Shown one piece after another: positions 17,036 to 25,663 of a stretch of 64,000 nucleotides of DNA; position 1 is the first letter of the stretch, and each line of letters starts with the position of its first letter. The stretch is from Qipengyuania_C sp046254955 (GTDB taxonomy: Bacteria; Pseudomonadota; Alphaproteobacteria; Sphingomonadales; Sphingomonadaceae). The DNA is taken from assembly GCF_046254955.1 (NCBI RefSeq), contig NZ_JBJXRG010000001.1, positions 992,001 to 1,056,000 of the forward strand, given 5' to 3'. Under the pieces are notes generated by a model. The model made no database searches. It was given only the letters and a program-made list of their open reading frames with translations, and was not told where the DNA came from. The position numbers and the translations under genes were made by a program.

Positions 17036-17722
17036 ATGGGCGCTTGGGGAGCAGGTTCGTTCGACAATGATACGGCGATGGATTTCGTCGCTGATATCGA
17101 AGCCTTGGACGATATTCGGGGCGCATTTCGTGCATCCAACGAGAAGGGGCATGCGCTGATTGTCGAAGAGATCGATAGCGATCTCTCGTGCCAGATCATA
17201 GTCGCGGCGGAATGCGTCGCAGCCATGCGTGGCCATCGCTCCAAGGATATGCCTCGCGAACTTGCCAAGAGAGTCCATGGCTTTGGCAAGCCATCGCTCG
17301 AGCTTTACGAGCTGGCGCGCAACAATGTCTCGGCGGTGATGAGCCGGAGTGAGCTCTGCGATCTGTGGGCTGAAAGCGACTCAGGAGATTGGAACCGGGC
17401 GATGACCGAGTTGATGGAACGGCTCGGCAAACCGAAAGAGAAGGTCAAGAAACCGCGCAAGAAAAAGGCGACGCCCAATCCATCGCCATGCATGTTCTGC
17501 GACAAGCCCATGGGAGACGGCGCATTTCATCAGCTCGACGTCACCATCAGTGATGATGAAATTTCTTCGATGAGGATGGGTGGCTGGATCCACCTCCAGT
17601 GCCTCAATGCGGCGCTGCATCCCAAGCACATGATCCAGTCTTGGCCGTTCGATGATGAACTTCTGGACTGGATTGTCGCGCGCAGCGATGCCGAGCGCGA
17701 GGCGCGAGAAAAGGGAGATTGA
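17036..17722 (+). CDS. DUF4259 protein with a zinc-finger-like C-terminus
   Basis: Protein of 228 residues, function unknown. The N-terminus (MGAWGAGSFDNDTAMDFV) is typical of DUF4259. After a lysine-rich linker (about residues 138-150, KEKVKKPRKKKATP), the C-terminal part carries CMFC and, about 35 residues on, HLQC, spaced like a CxxC/HxxC metal site. The ATG at 17036 has AGGCAGGAG before it. The stop abuts the galU stop on the other strand with no spacer. Confidence 0.7.
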   Translation: MGAWGAGSFDNDTAMDFVADIEALDDIRGAFRASNEKGHALIVEEIDSDLSCQIIVAAECVAAMRGHRSKDMPRELAKRVHGFGKPSLELYELARNNVSAVMSRSELCDLWAESDSGDWNRAMTELMERLGKPKEKVKKPRKKKATPNPSPCMFCDKPMGDGAFHQLDVTISDDEISSMRMGGWIHLQCLNAALHPKHMIQSWPFDDELLDWIVARSDAEREAREKGD

Positions 17723-18610
17723 TCAGCGCTTGAGCAGTCGCTCTGCCATCGCGCGAACTTCTTCGCCCATGTCTTCGCGTTCCAGCGCCAAAGCGAGCGT
17801 CGCCTCGACAAAGCCAAGCTTGCTTCCGCAATCGAACCGGCGGCCTTCGAATGTCACAGCATGAAAGGGCTGGGTGCCGATCATCTTTGCCATTGCATCG
17901 GTCAGCTGGATCTCGCCCCCTGAACCCTTGCCCTGCCTTTCAAGAGTGCGCATCACTTCGGGCTGGAGGATATAACGCCCCGATACGATTTTGTTGGAAG
18001 GTGCCTGATCGACTGGCGGCTTCTCGACGAGACCCTTCACCTCGGTGAGCGCGCCATGCTCCGAACCCGGATCGATCACGCCATAGCTTGAGACTTCCTC
18101 GTGCGGCACTTCGAGCACGCTGATCAGGTTGCCGCCGACCTGCTCATATGCTTCGACCATCTGCTTCATGCAGCCGGTTCCGCCGCCCGCGTGCGGCACC
18201 ATCAGTTCGTCCGGCAAGAAGATTGCAAAGGGCTCATCGCCAACAATCGCTCGCGCGCACCAGATCGCGTGGCCGAGACCAAGCGGCACTTGCTGGCGCA
18301 CGGTAATGATGTCGCCTGGCGTGGCTCTTGTCGGCTCGAGCACAGAAAGATCCTTGCCGCGCTCGCCCATGGTCGATTCGAGTTCATAGGCCACGTCGAA
18401 GTGTTCGACGATCGCGGTCTTGCCGCGTCCGGTCACGAAGATCATCTGCTCGATCCCCGCCTCGCGTGCTTCGTCCACCGCGTATTGGATCAGCGGGCGA
18501 TCGACGATCGGGAGCAGCTCCTTCGGGATTGCCTTGGTCGCAGGCAGGAAGCGCGTGCCCAGTCCGGCGACAGGAAAAACAGCCTTTTTGATCGGTTTAC
18601 GCTCGTTCAT
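17723..18610 (-). CDS. galU: UTP-glucose-1-phosphate uridylyltransferase
   Basis: Makes UDP-glucose from UTP and glucose-1-phosphate for envelope and exopolysaccharide sugars. The 295 residues begin with the nucleotide-binding segment AVFPVAGLGTRFLPATKA, then PKELLPIVDRPLIQYAV and EPFAIFLPDELM; the length is standard. The frame opens at 18646, but MNERKPIKKAVF at 18610 is the family-like N-terminus. It is divergent from murA across 79 bases. UDP-glucose could feed the polymer initiated by the sugar transferase at 27282. Confidence 0.95.
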   Translation of the reverse strand: MNERKPIKKAVFPVAGLGTRFLPATKAIPKELLPIVDRPLIQYAVDEAREAGIEQMIFVTGRGKTAIVEHFDVAYELESTMGERGKDLSVLEPTRATPGDIITVRQQVPLGLGHAIWCARAIVGDEPFAIFLPDELMVPHAGGGTGCMKQMVEAYEQVGGNLISVLEVPHEEVSSYGVIDPGSEHGALTEVKGLVEKPPVDQAPSNKIVSGRYILQPEVMRTLERQGKGSGGEIQLTDAMAKMIGTQPFHAVTFEGRRFDCGSKLGFVEATLALALEREDMGEEVRAMAERLLKR

Positions 18611-18689
18611 GGCGATCACGGATAGCAGCGCGCGAGCGCATATCAAACGGGCATCTTGCCGCGGTGGCGAAACGCGCTAAACGCTGGAT

Positions 18690-19973
18690 ATGGACAAGCT
18701 TCTCATCAGGGGCGGCAAACGCCTCAGCGGAACGATCCCGGTTTCCGGGGCCAAGAATGCCGCCCTCACCCTCATCCCCTGTGCATTGTTGACCGATGAG
18801 CCGCTCACACTGCGTAACCTTCCCCGGTTGGCCGATATCGACGGCTTCCAGCACCTGATGACGCAATTCGGCGTCTCGCACACGATCCAGGGCAAGCGAC
18901 CGGAGGATTTCGGGCGGGTGGTGACGCTTGAGGCGACGCGGGTGACCTCAACTGTCGCGCCCTACGATCTGGTGCGGAAGATGCGTGCCTCGATCCTTGT
19001 GCTCGGTCCGATGCTGGCCCGTGCGGGAGAGGCGACGGTCTCGCTGCCCGGCGGTTGTGCGATCGGCAATCGCCCGATCGACCTGCACTTGAAGGCGCTT
19101 GAAGCGATGGGCGCGGAGATCGAGCTGGCGCAGGGGTACGTCAAGGCGATTGCGCCCGATGGCGGCTTGCCCGGCGGCGAATTCGACTTCCCGGTCGTGT
19201 CGGTCGGAGCGACCGAGAATGCGGTGATGGCGGCGGTGCTTTGCACTGGCACCACCAAGCTCTTGAATGCTGCGCGCGAACCGGAAATCGTCGACCTCTG
19301 CAACCTGCTCACAGCGATGGGTGCGGAAATCGAAGGAGTGGGAACGTCGGACCTCACTATCCATGGCGTTCCGCGCCTTCACGGCGCGACCTACCGCGTG
19401 ATGAGCGACCGGATCGAGGCGGGGTCCTATGCCTGCGCTGCGGCGATCACGGGCGGCGATGTCCTGCTTGCAGGCGCAAAGGCTGACGAGATGTCCGCCA
19501 CCAATCATGCATTGCGCAATATCGGTGTATCTGTCGAGGAGGAGAAGGGCGGACTGCGGGTCTCCGCAGATGGCCCCCTCAAGGCGACCAATCTCTCGAC
19601 CGCGCCCTATCCCGGCCTCGCAACCGACATGCAGGCGCAACTGATGGCGCTGCTATGCAAGGCCGACGGGACCAGTGTGCTCAAGGAAACCATCTTCGAG
19701 AACCGCTACATGCATGTCCCCGAACTCAAACGCATGGGCGCCGACATTGAAGTCGATGGTCGCACTGCCATTGTGCGCGGGGTCGAGACGCTGAACGGTG
19801 CAGAAGTGATGGCGACCGACCTGCGGGCATCGATGAGCCTGATCATCGCGGCTCTTGCAGCGGAAGGTGAAACAACCGTGCGCCGAATCTATCACCTTGA
19901 TCGCGGCTACGAACGGCTGGAAGAAAAGCTCCAGCTCGCCGGTGCCGATATCGAGCGTGTTGGTGACGATTAG
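18690..19973 (+). CDS. murA: UDP-N-acetylglucosamine 1-carboxyvinyltransferase
   Basis: First committed step of peptidoglycan synthesis: transfers enolpyruvate from PEP to UDP-GlcNAc in the cytoplasm. The 427 residues fit the family. The N-terminal SGAKNAALTLIPCALLTDEP and the catalytic loop LPGGCAIGNRP with Cys123, the residue attacked by fosfomycin, are present; the C-terminal ATDLRASMSLIIAALAAEG is also typical. The ATG at 18690 has no clear ribosome-binding site. Confidence 0.97.
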   Translation: MDKLLIRGGKRLSGTIPVSGAKNAALTLIPCALLTDEPLTLRNLPRLADIDGFQHLMTQFGVSHTIQGKRPEDFGRVVTLEATRVTSTVAPYDLVRKMRASILVLGPMLARAGEATVSLPGGCAIGNRPIDLHLKALEAMGAEIELAQGYVKAIAPDGGLPGGEFDFPVVSVGATENAVMAAVLCTGTTKLLNAAREPEIVDLCNLLTAMGAEIEGVGTSDLTIHGVPRLHGATYRVMSDRIEAGSYACAAAITGGDVLLAGAKADEMSATNHALRNIGVSVEEEKGGLRVSADGPLKATNLSTAPYPGLATDMQAQLMALLCKADGTSVLKETIFENRYMHVPELKRMGADIEVDGRTAIVRGVETLNGAEVMATDLRASMSLIIAALAAEGETTVRRIYHLDRGYERLEEKLQLAGADIERVGDD

Positions 19974-19977
19974 GAGG

Positions 19978-20403
19978 TTAGATCTCGCGGCCCATGCTGA
20001 CCCGCGGCTCGATCTCGAATCCTAGAGAGCTATAGAAAGTCGTTACAGGTTCGTTGCCGGCCCTGATTTGCAAATTGACCTTCTGGCAACCCAGGGCTCG
20101 CAAGCGCTGGCAAGCATGCTCGACAAGTGTTGCACCTACGCCGTTACGCCTCTCGTCGGGATCCACGGCGACAGCATAGAGCCAGCCGCGATGGCCATCG
20201 TATCCAGCCATGACCGTCCCGACAATTTCGCCTGATTCATTTTCCGCGATTAGGATCAGATCCTCTCCCAGCTCTTTACCGAGGGCGATCTTGGCAGGGA
20301 TCGATTGCGCCGCTTTATTGCGCGGGGGATCATCGGGAAAGCATTCGCGCCACAACCGGTCTATCCCTGCCAGATGGCGATCCTGAAACGGAACGATCTT
20401 CAT
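19978..20403 (-). CDS. GNAT family N-acetyltransferase
   Basis: Acetyl-CoA-dependent acyltransferase of 141 residues. The CoA-binding motif is LYAVAVDPDERRNGVGATLVEH (pattern RRxGxG), followed by a C-terminal YSSLGFEIEPRVSMG segment. The substrate is unknown. The ATG at 20403 overlaps the stop of the RHH gene (ATGA); a GTG at 20418 is an alternative start. It is third in an operon after phbB and the RHH gene. Confidence 0.85.
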   Translation of the reverse strand: MKIVPFQDRHLAGIDRLWRECFPDDPPRNKAAQSIPAKIALGKELGEDLILIAENESGEIVGTVMAGYDGHRGWLYAVAVDPDERRNGVGATLVEHACQRLRALGCQKVNLQIRAGNEPVTTFYSSLGFEIEPRVSMGREI

Positions 20404-20624
20404 TGTGACACAAGCCACACGCGGACTGCGCTAGCCAGACCGGGCGGCGTGTCCGAACGAATCCGTTCCTCATCGATACGCGCGACCAAGGCGTTGATCG
20501 CGATGCCTTCGCTGTCCGCCGCCTCCACCAGCATGTCCCAGAAAATTGGCTCGAGGCTGATCGAAGTCTTGTGGCCCTCGATCTGGACCGATCGCTTGAC
20601 CGGGGGGTGGTAGGGGGGCTCCAA
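20400..20624 (-). CDS. Ribbon-helix-helix (RHH_4) domain protein
   Basis: Small protein of about 74 residues with the RHH_4 signature KRSVQIEGHKTSISLEPIFW followed by a helix-turn-helix part and SAVRVWLVSQ at the end. Such proteins are probable DNA-binding dimers. The first plausible start is TTG at 20624, 10 bases after the phbB stop, without a clear ribosome-binding site; the frame continues upstream but that part overlaps phbB and looks non-coding. Its position suggests co-transcription with phbB. Confidence 0.72.
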   Translation of the reverse strand: MEPPYHPPVKRSVQIEGHKTSISLEPIFWDMLVEAADSEGIAINALVARIDEERIRSDTPPGLASAVRVWLVSQ

Positions 20625-20634
20625 CCGCGCTGAC

Positions 20635-21357
20635 TTAATACATATGCTGGCCGCCGTTGATCGACATGGTCGACCCGGTGACAAACTCTGCATTATCGCC
20701 AGTCAGGAATGCGACGCCGCGCGCGATTTCCTGAGCTTCGCCCAACCGGCCGACCGGGATCTTGGCAACGATTTTCTCGAGCACCGGTTCAGGCACCGCG
20801 GCGACCATGTCGGTATCGATATAGCCGGGGGCAATCGCATTTACGGTCACACCGAACTTCGCGCCTTCCTGCGCCAGCGCCTTGGTGAAGCCGTGGATGC
20901 CGGACTTTGCCGCGGCATAGTTGACCTGGCCGTATTGTCCGGCCTGGCCGTTGATAGAGCCGATATTGACAATCCGGCCCCAACCGCGATCGCGCATGCC
21001 GGGAAAGCAGGCCTTGGCCATGTTGAAGCACCCGCCAAGGTTGACACGCATGACATCGTGCCAGTCATCATAGCTCATCCGGTGAAGCGTCCCGTCCCGA
21101 GTGATCCCGGCGTTGTTGACTACAATATCGACTTCGCCGAATTCCTCGGCGACCGCCTTGCAGCCAGCGAGGCAGGCTTCGTGATCACCCACGTCCCATT
21201 TGTGCGCCGCAATGCCGGTGCGTTCGGTGAAGGCTTTTGCGGCATTGTCGTTTCCGCCATAATTGGCGATCACCGTGCGCCCCTGTTCTTTGAGAGCCAG
21301 GCTGATGGCTTCGCCGATCCCGCGGGTTCCGCCGGTGACAATTGCTACACGTGTCAT
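20635..21357 (-). CDS. phbB: NADPH-dependent acetoacetyl-CoA reductase
   Basis: Short-chain dehydrogenase of 240 residues that reduces acetoacetyl-CoA to (R)-3-hydroxybutyryl-CoA for PHA synthesis. It shows the cofactor loop TGGTRGIG, the NNAG motif (VVNNAGITRDG) and the catalytic Ser-Tyr-Lys in GSINGQAGQYGQVNYAAAK. The C-terminal SINGGQHMY is characteristic of PhaB rather than FabG. AAGGA precedes the ATG. PHA turnover is also represented by the depolymerase at 47451 and the thiolase at 43535. Confidence 0.92.
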   Translation of the reverse strand: MTRVAIVTGGTRGIGEAISLALKEQGRTVIANYGGNDNAAKAFTERTGIAAHKWDVGDHEACLAGCKAVAEEFGEVDIVVNNAGITRDGTLHRMSYDDWHDVMRVNLGGCFNMAKACFPGMRDRGWGRIVNIGSINGQAGQYGQVNYAAAKSGIHGFTKALAQEGAKFGVTVNAIAPGYIDTDMVAAVPEPVLEKIVAKIPVGRLGEAQEIARGVAFLTGDNAEFVTGSTMSINGGQHMY

Positions 21358-21425
21358 TGTCTCGATTCCTTAGTCTGCCGCCTCTCCGCCCGCTTCCTTA
21401 TGCGCTCAACAGGCACGGGCCAAGC

Positions 21426-21445
21426 AAAACCCCGCCGGAGCGGGG
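21426..21445 (-). terminator. Intrinsic terminator of the 21497-22246 gene
   Basis: Read on the minus strand, CCCCGC and GCGGGG (21445-21440 and 21435-21430) form a six-pair GC stem around a four-base loop, followed by TTTT (21429-21426). It lies about 50 bases after the stop of the surface-protein gene and upstream of phbB. Confidence 0.75.
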
Positions 21446-21496
21446 CCAAAAGCGGGAATTCCGTAAGGGAAATTCTTGGGGCAACCCAAAAGGCTG

Positions 21497-22246
21497 TTAG
21501 AACCGGAACTGGGTCCCGACATAGACTGCCTGGTTATCCTGCACCGCATCAGTCAGCGGAGCGAGGCGATCACGGTCCTGTGAAAGGCGAACGCCCGCGG
21601 TCACATCGAGGTTGCGAGTTACACGGTAAGCACCGCCAACATCGACCGACTGCTCGCCTAGGCCCTGGAGCGTGTTAGGCGTGCGGCCAGCCCGCTCTTC
21701 CTCTTCCAGTGCAATGCGCGGCTGGAATCGGTTGGGCTTCTCAGGCGCAGTTGCTTCACGCGGCTTGAAAGTCGCCAGGTCGGGCATCGAGAGGCGATTC
21801 ACATTCTTGGGCAACGCGATCGGTTTGGCAAAGCTCTGGTAACCGCGCGAGACACCAAGGTTATAACGGGTCGGCGCTAGGGTCACGGTGCCTTGGCCCA
21901 TCTGCGATGCAGCCGATTGCAGCGCGCTACGCACTGTAATCGCGCGCGCTGTCTCATCATCCACGCGAACTGCAACAGTCACGCTGCGCGACGAGCGAGT
22001 GCCCAGTTCCGCAGGAGTAAAGCGGATACCCTTGTCACGCGCCACCTTGGCAACGCGCTGTGCGAGCTGGGGATCGACCTTGGCCGGCGTAAACTGGGCC
22101 AGTGTGGCCTCCGAAAGTGAAGGTGCGGTGAGACCGGCGGTCGCCACCGCAAGACCGGCGCTGGGAATTGCGAGAGCCATTGCGGCACCAGCCAGCAATG
22201 CGGGGAAACCCCCGCTCTTGCCGCTTGTATGACGCTTCTTGCTCAT
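21497..22246 (-). CDS. Exported protein with a barrel-like C-terminus, function unknown
   Basis: Protein of 249 residues. The N-terminus has a signal-like segment (FPALLAGAAMALAIPSAGLA). The middle holds LAQRVAKVARDKGIRFTPA and an alternating region (SVTVAVRVDDETARA). The end, from about residue 195, has amphipathic strands with Gly/aromatic spacing and finishes YVGTQFRF, the terminal Phe typical of outer-membrane beta-barrel substrates of BAM. I do not recognise a named family. The frame opens upstream at 22357, but MSKKRHTSGKSGG (ATG 22246) is the sensible start. A good terminator follows. Confidence 0.72.
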   Translation of the reverse strand: MSKKRHTSGKSGGFPALLAGAAMALAIPSAGLAVATAGLTAPSLSEATLAQFTPAKVDPQLAQRVAKVARDKGIRFTPAELGTRSSRSVTVAVRVDDETARAITVRSALQSAASQMGQGTVTLAPTRYNLGVSRGYQSFAKPIALPKNVNRLSMPDLATFKPREATAPEKPNRFQPRIALEEEERAGRTPNTLQGLGEQSVDVGGAYRVTRNLDVTAGVRLSQDRDRLAPLTDAVQDNQAVYVGTQFRF

Positions 22247-22619
22247 CAGTACCAACTGCCTCGTTATCTTGACCCTTAAACCCGCCAGCGCCTGAACCGC
22301 GCCTGACAAATTAGTTGAGCCACCATGTCGTAGCGACTCGGACCAATGTATCGACATATCTGGGTAAGCGCTTCATCACTGATTTTCCAGCTTTTCCACA
22401 AGCCTGCACCAAAATGAGAAGACTCACTGTTGCGGCGAACCCACACTCGGCTTGCCAGGCCAGCCACGGTTAAGCACAAGTTCACCGCTGGAATCGGCAA
22501 AAGGCGCGGTGCAGACCAGGCCATTCACCGCTTGCCGCCGGCGCTCGGCCTGTATAGGTCACCGATTGAATTTCGCGGCGGGCCCAAGGTCCCGGCAAGA
22601 CAGGAAACCTACTATCACC
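22247..22619. other. 373-base divergent intergenic region
   Basis: No gene is apparent between the surface-protein gene (minus) and the DUF3576 gene (plus). It is less GC-rich than its surroundings. It contains one DnaA-box-like TTTTCCACA at 22392-22400 and a weak TTGCCG/TATAGG pair (22532 and 22553, 15-base spacer) before the DUF3576 gene. It presumably holds two divergent promoters; an undetected small RNA cannot be excluded. Confidence 0.5.
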
Positions 22620-23084
22620 ATGTCGAAGATCGCTCTCACCCCTTCCCAGAATCTCACTCGCGGCGCCCGTGTGCTGACCGGCTGCGTGGCTATTGCCGCG
22701 CTCGCGGCCTGCGGCGGCAACAAGGATCGCCCACGCGCAGATCTCGCCGCAAGCCAGGTGACGACTATCGGGGTAAATTCCTATCTGTGGCGCGCCGCGC
22801 TCGAAGCGGTGAGCTTTGCGCCGCTGCTCCAGGCAGACAGCAATGGCGGTGTGATCGTGACCGATTGGTATGCCAATCCGAGTAATCCGGGCGAGCGCGT
22901 GAAGATGACGGTGACGATTCTCGATCAGGACCTGCGGGCTGACGCCCTTCGTGTCGCCGCCAGCCGGCAGGTGGCACAGGGCGGCGGATGGGTCGATGCA
23001 CCGGTTCAGGCAGCTACGGTCCAGAAGCTTGAGGACATCATCCTTACCAAGGCGCGCGATCTTCGCCGCAAAGCCATCAGCTGA
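22620..23084 (+). CDS. DUF3576 lipoprotein
   Basis: Protein of 154 residues with a lipoprotein signal (lipobox LAAC, Cys31) and the family segment VNSYLWRAALEAVSFAPL followed by a beta-rich region ending LTKARDLRRKAIS. DUF3576 proteins are conserved outer-envelope lipoproteins of Alphaproteobacteria without an assigned function. The ATG at 22620 follows AGGAAA at a long spacing. It lies directly upstream of the leuS-lptE-holA operon and may share its promoter, which would fit an envelope role. Confidence 0.85.
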   Translation: MSKIALTPSQNLTRGARVLTGCVAIAALAACGGNKDRPRADLAASQVTTIGVNSYLWRAALEAVSFAPLLQADSNGGVIVTDWYANPSNPGERVKMTVTILDQDLRADALRVAASRQVAQGGGWVDAPVQAATVQKLEDIILTKARDLRRKAIS

Positions 23085-23117
23085 TCTTCGGCTGATCCCC
23101 TCACACTCTTGACTTCA

Positions 23118-23131
23118 CCCCCGATCGGGGG
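23118..23131 (+). promoter_or_regulatory. Palindrome covering the leuS ribosome-binding region
   Basis: CCCCCGATCGGGGG is a perfect 14-base palindrome ending 12 bases before the leuS ATG. Its 3' arm GGGGG(A) is the only Shine-Dalgarno-like stretch at a usable distance, so folding of the transcript (five G-C pairs, GATC loop) would hide it. Confidence 0.45.
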
Positions 23132-23143
23132 ACGGTGGCACCC

Positions 23144-25663
23144 ATGAGCGAGACCCCATTCGATCCGTCGCAATCCGACGGGCGCTGGCAGCGTGCCTGG
23201 GACGAGGCGCGCGTATTCGAAGCTGATAGTTCCAGCGACAGGCCGAAGAGCTATGTCCTTGAGATGTTTCCCTATCCCTCGGGCCGGATCCACATTGGCC
23301 ATGTGCGCAACTACACGATGGGTGACGTGCTTGCGCGCTACAAAGCCATGCGGGGGCACGAAGTCCTGCATCCGATGGGCTGGGACGCCTTCGGCATGCC
23401 GGCAGAGAACGCTGCGATGGAGATGGGCGTCCACCCCGGCGGATGGACGCGCGACAATATCGCCAACATGAAGGCGCAGCTCAAGCGGCTCGGCTTCGCG
23501 CTCGACTGGAGCCGCGAGCTTTCGACGTGCGAGCCGGAGTACTACGGTCATGAGCAGGCGCTGTTCATCGATATGTACGAATCTGGTCTGGTTTATCGCC
23601 GCCAGAGCGAGGTCAATTGGGACCCGGTCGATATGACCGTGCTTGCCAACGAGCAGGTGATAGACGGCAAGGGCTGGCGTTCTGGTGCCGAGGTTGAGAA
23701 GCGCAAGCTCGACCAGTGGTTCTTCAAGATCACCGATTTTGCGGAAGATCTGCTCGCCGGACTGGGCGAACTGGAGAACTGGCCGGATAAGGTTAAGCTG
23801 ATGCAGGAGAACTGGATCGGCAAGTCCGAGGGGCTGCAGTTTGGTTTTGAGTTGTCGAATGGCGAACAGCTCGAAGTCTATACCACCCGTCCGGACACGA
23901 TCTTTGGGGCAAGTTTCGTAGCGGTAGCTGCGGATCATCCGCTCGCTCAAGCAACAAGCGCAGCGAACCCGCAAGCCGCGGAATTCATCGCCCTTTGCAA
24001 GCGCGGCGGGACCACAGCGGCGGAGTTGGAAACGGCGGAGAAGCTCGGCTTCGAAACCGGGATAACTGCCCGGCATCCTTTCACCGGCGAAGCGCTGCCC
24101 GTGTTCATCGCCAACTTCGTGCTGATGGATTACGGCACCGGCGCAATCATGGCCGTGCCCGGCCACGACCAGCGTGACTTCGAATTTGCAACCAAGTACT
24201 CCCTGCCTATTCCGCGCGTGGTAGCGCCCTCGGCAGACGACGCTGCAAGATCATTCGCTGGCGAAGCAGAACCGGGTGACGGTGTAATCGTCAACTCCGC
24301 GTTCCTTGACGGGATGAGAGTGGAAGACGCCAAGCGTGAAGTGAACGCGCGGGCCGAGGCCGAGGGCTGGGGCAAGGGGCAGACCGTATGGCGCCTGCGC
24401 GATTGGGGAGCGAGCCGCCAGCGCTACTGGGGCACCCCGATCCCGTTCATTCATTGCGAGACCTGCGGCGTTGTCCCGGTGCCAAAGGACCAGTTGCCCG
24501 TTGTCTTGCCCGAAGACGTCGACTTCAAGACGCCCGGCAATCCGCTCGAACGGCATCCCACATGGAAACATGTCGATTGTCCAAAATGCGGTGCTGCAGC
24601 TCGCCGCGAAACTGACACGCTCGATACCTTCATCAATTCATCGTGGTATTTCCTGCGTTTTGCGAGCCAGCCTGAAGATCGGCCGTTCGATTCGGAGGAA
24701 GTCGCCAAGTGGCTGCCGGTCGAGCAGTATATCGGCGGGATTGAACATGCGATCTTGCACTTGCTTTACGCCCGGTTCTGGACCCGTGCGCTGGCGCGGA
24801 TGGGCCAGCTCGAAGTGCGCGAACCGTTCGCGTCGCTTTTCACCCAGGGCATGGTGACCCACGAAACCTATTCCCGCAGGGAAGGCGAGCGTGAAATATA
24901 TTTCACGCCCGACGAAGTTACCAAGAAGGGCGAGAATGCGATCCTGATCGCGGATGGCGAACCGGTCACGGTCGGCCGCGTCATCAAGATGTCCAAGTCA
25001 AAGAAGAACACAGTCAATCCCGACACGATCGTCGCCCAATATGGCGCCGATGCGGTGCGCTGGTTCATGCTCTCCGACAGCCCGCCCGAGCGCGACTTGC
25101 CATGGTCGGAAGCCGGAATCGAAGGCTGTGCACGCTTCGTCCAGCGTCTGTGGCGGATGTTCGGACATTATGATGCTGCTGCGGGCGGAAACGATAAGGA
25201 TCTTGCTCGCAAGTTCCACCAGACCATCGCTGCTGTGGGCGAGGATATTGAGGCTCTTTCTTTCAACAAGGCAGTTGCGCGGCTTTACGAACTGACCAGC
25301 GCGATCGAGAAGGCGGAGCCCTCGGCCACGCGAAGCGAGGCCATCGCCGGAGTCATGCTGCTGGTATCACCCATGATGCCGCACCTCGCCGAAGAGGCGT
25401 GGGCGCAGGCAGGCTTTGAAGGTCTGATCGCAGAGGCGGCTTGGCCGCAGTTCGACGAGGCACTGCTAGTTGAGGACGAGGTAACGATCGCGGTTCAGCA
25501 CATGGGCAAATTGCGCGATACGCTGAAGGCTCCCAAGGGTGCCGCGAAAGAGCTGCTTGAAGAAATGGCGCTCGCAAGCGAGAAGGTGCAACGCTCCATC
25601 GATGGGGCAGAAGTTCGCAAGGTGATCGTGGTGCCCGACCGGCTGGTCAATATCGTGACATGA
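23144..25663 (+). CDS. leuS: Leucyl-tRNA synthetase
   Basis: Charges tRNA-Leu in the cytoplasm. It is a class I synthetase of 839 residues with HIGH at residues 50-53 (RIHIGHVRNYTMGD) and the KMSKSKKN signature at about residue 621. Between them lie the CP1 editing insert (VYTTRPDTIFGASF, GTGAIMAVPGHDQRD) and a zinc-binding-like pair of CxxC motifs (CETCG, CPKCG). An alternative GTG start lies nine bases upstream. The stop overlaps the lptE start (ATGA), matching the leuS-lptE-holA order of Alphaproteobacteria. Confidence 0.97.
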   Translation: MSETPFDPSQSDGRWQRAWDEARVFEADSSSDRPKSYVLEMFPYPSGRIHIGHVRNYTMGDVLARYKAMRGHEVLHPMGWDAFGMPAENAAMEMGVHPGGWTRDNIANMKAQLKRLGFALDWSRELSTCEPEYYGHEQALFIDMYESGLVYRRQSEVNWDPVDMTVLANEQVIDGKGWRSGAEVEKRKLDQWFFKITDFAEDLLAGLGELENWPDKVKLMQENWIGKSEGLQFGFELSNGEQLEVYTTRPDTIFGASFVAVAADHPLAQATSAANPQAAEFIALCKRGGTTAAELETAEKLGFETGITARHPFTGEALPVFIANFVLMDYGTGAIMAVPGHDQRDFEFATKYSLPIPRVVAPSADDAARSFAGEAEPGDGVIVNSAFLDGMRVEDAKREVNARAEAEGWGKGQTVWRLRDWGASRQRYWGTPIPFIHCETCGVVPVPKDQLPVVLPEDVDFKTPGNPLERHPTWKHVDCPKCGAAARRETDTLDTFINSSWYFLRFASQPEDRPFDSEEVAKWLPVEQYIGGIEHAILHLLYARFWTRALARMGQLEVREPFASLFTQGMVTHETYSRREGEREIYFTPDEVTKKGENAILIADGEPVTVGRVIKMSKSKKNTVNPDTIVAQYGADAVRWFMLSDSPPERDLPWSEAGIEGCARFVQRLWRMFGHYDAAAGGNDKDLARKFHQTIAAVGEDIEALSFNKAVARLYELTSAIEKAEPSATRSEAIAGVMLLVSPMMPHLAEEAWAQAGFEGLIAEAAWPQFDEALLVEDEVTIAVQHMGKLRDTLKAPKGAAKELLEEMALASEKVQRSIDGAEVRKVIVVPDRLVNIVT

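Noticed and set aside
22392..22400. DnaA-box-like TTTTCCACA
   Set aside because: Single copy without the cluster and AT-rich unwinding region expected at an origin; oriC-linked genes are absent.
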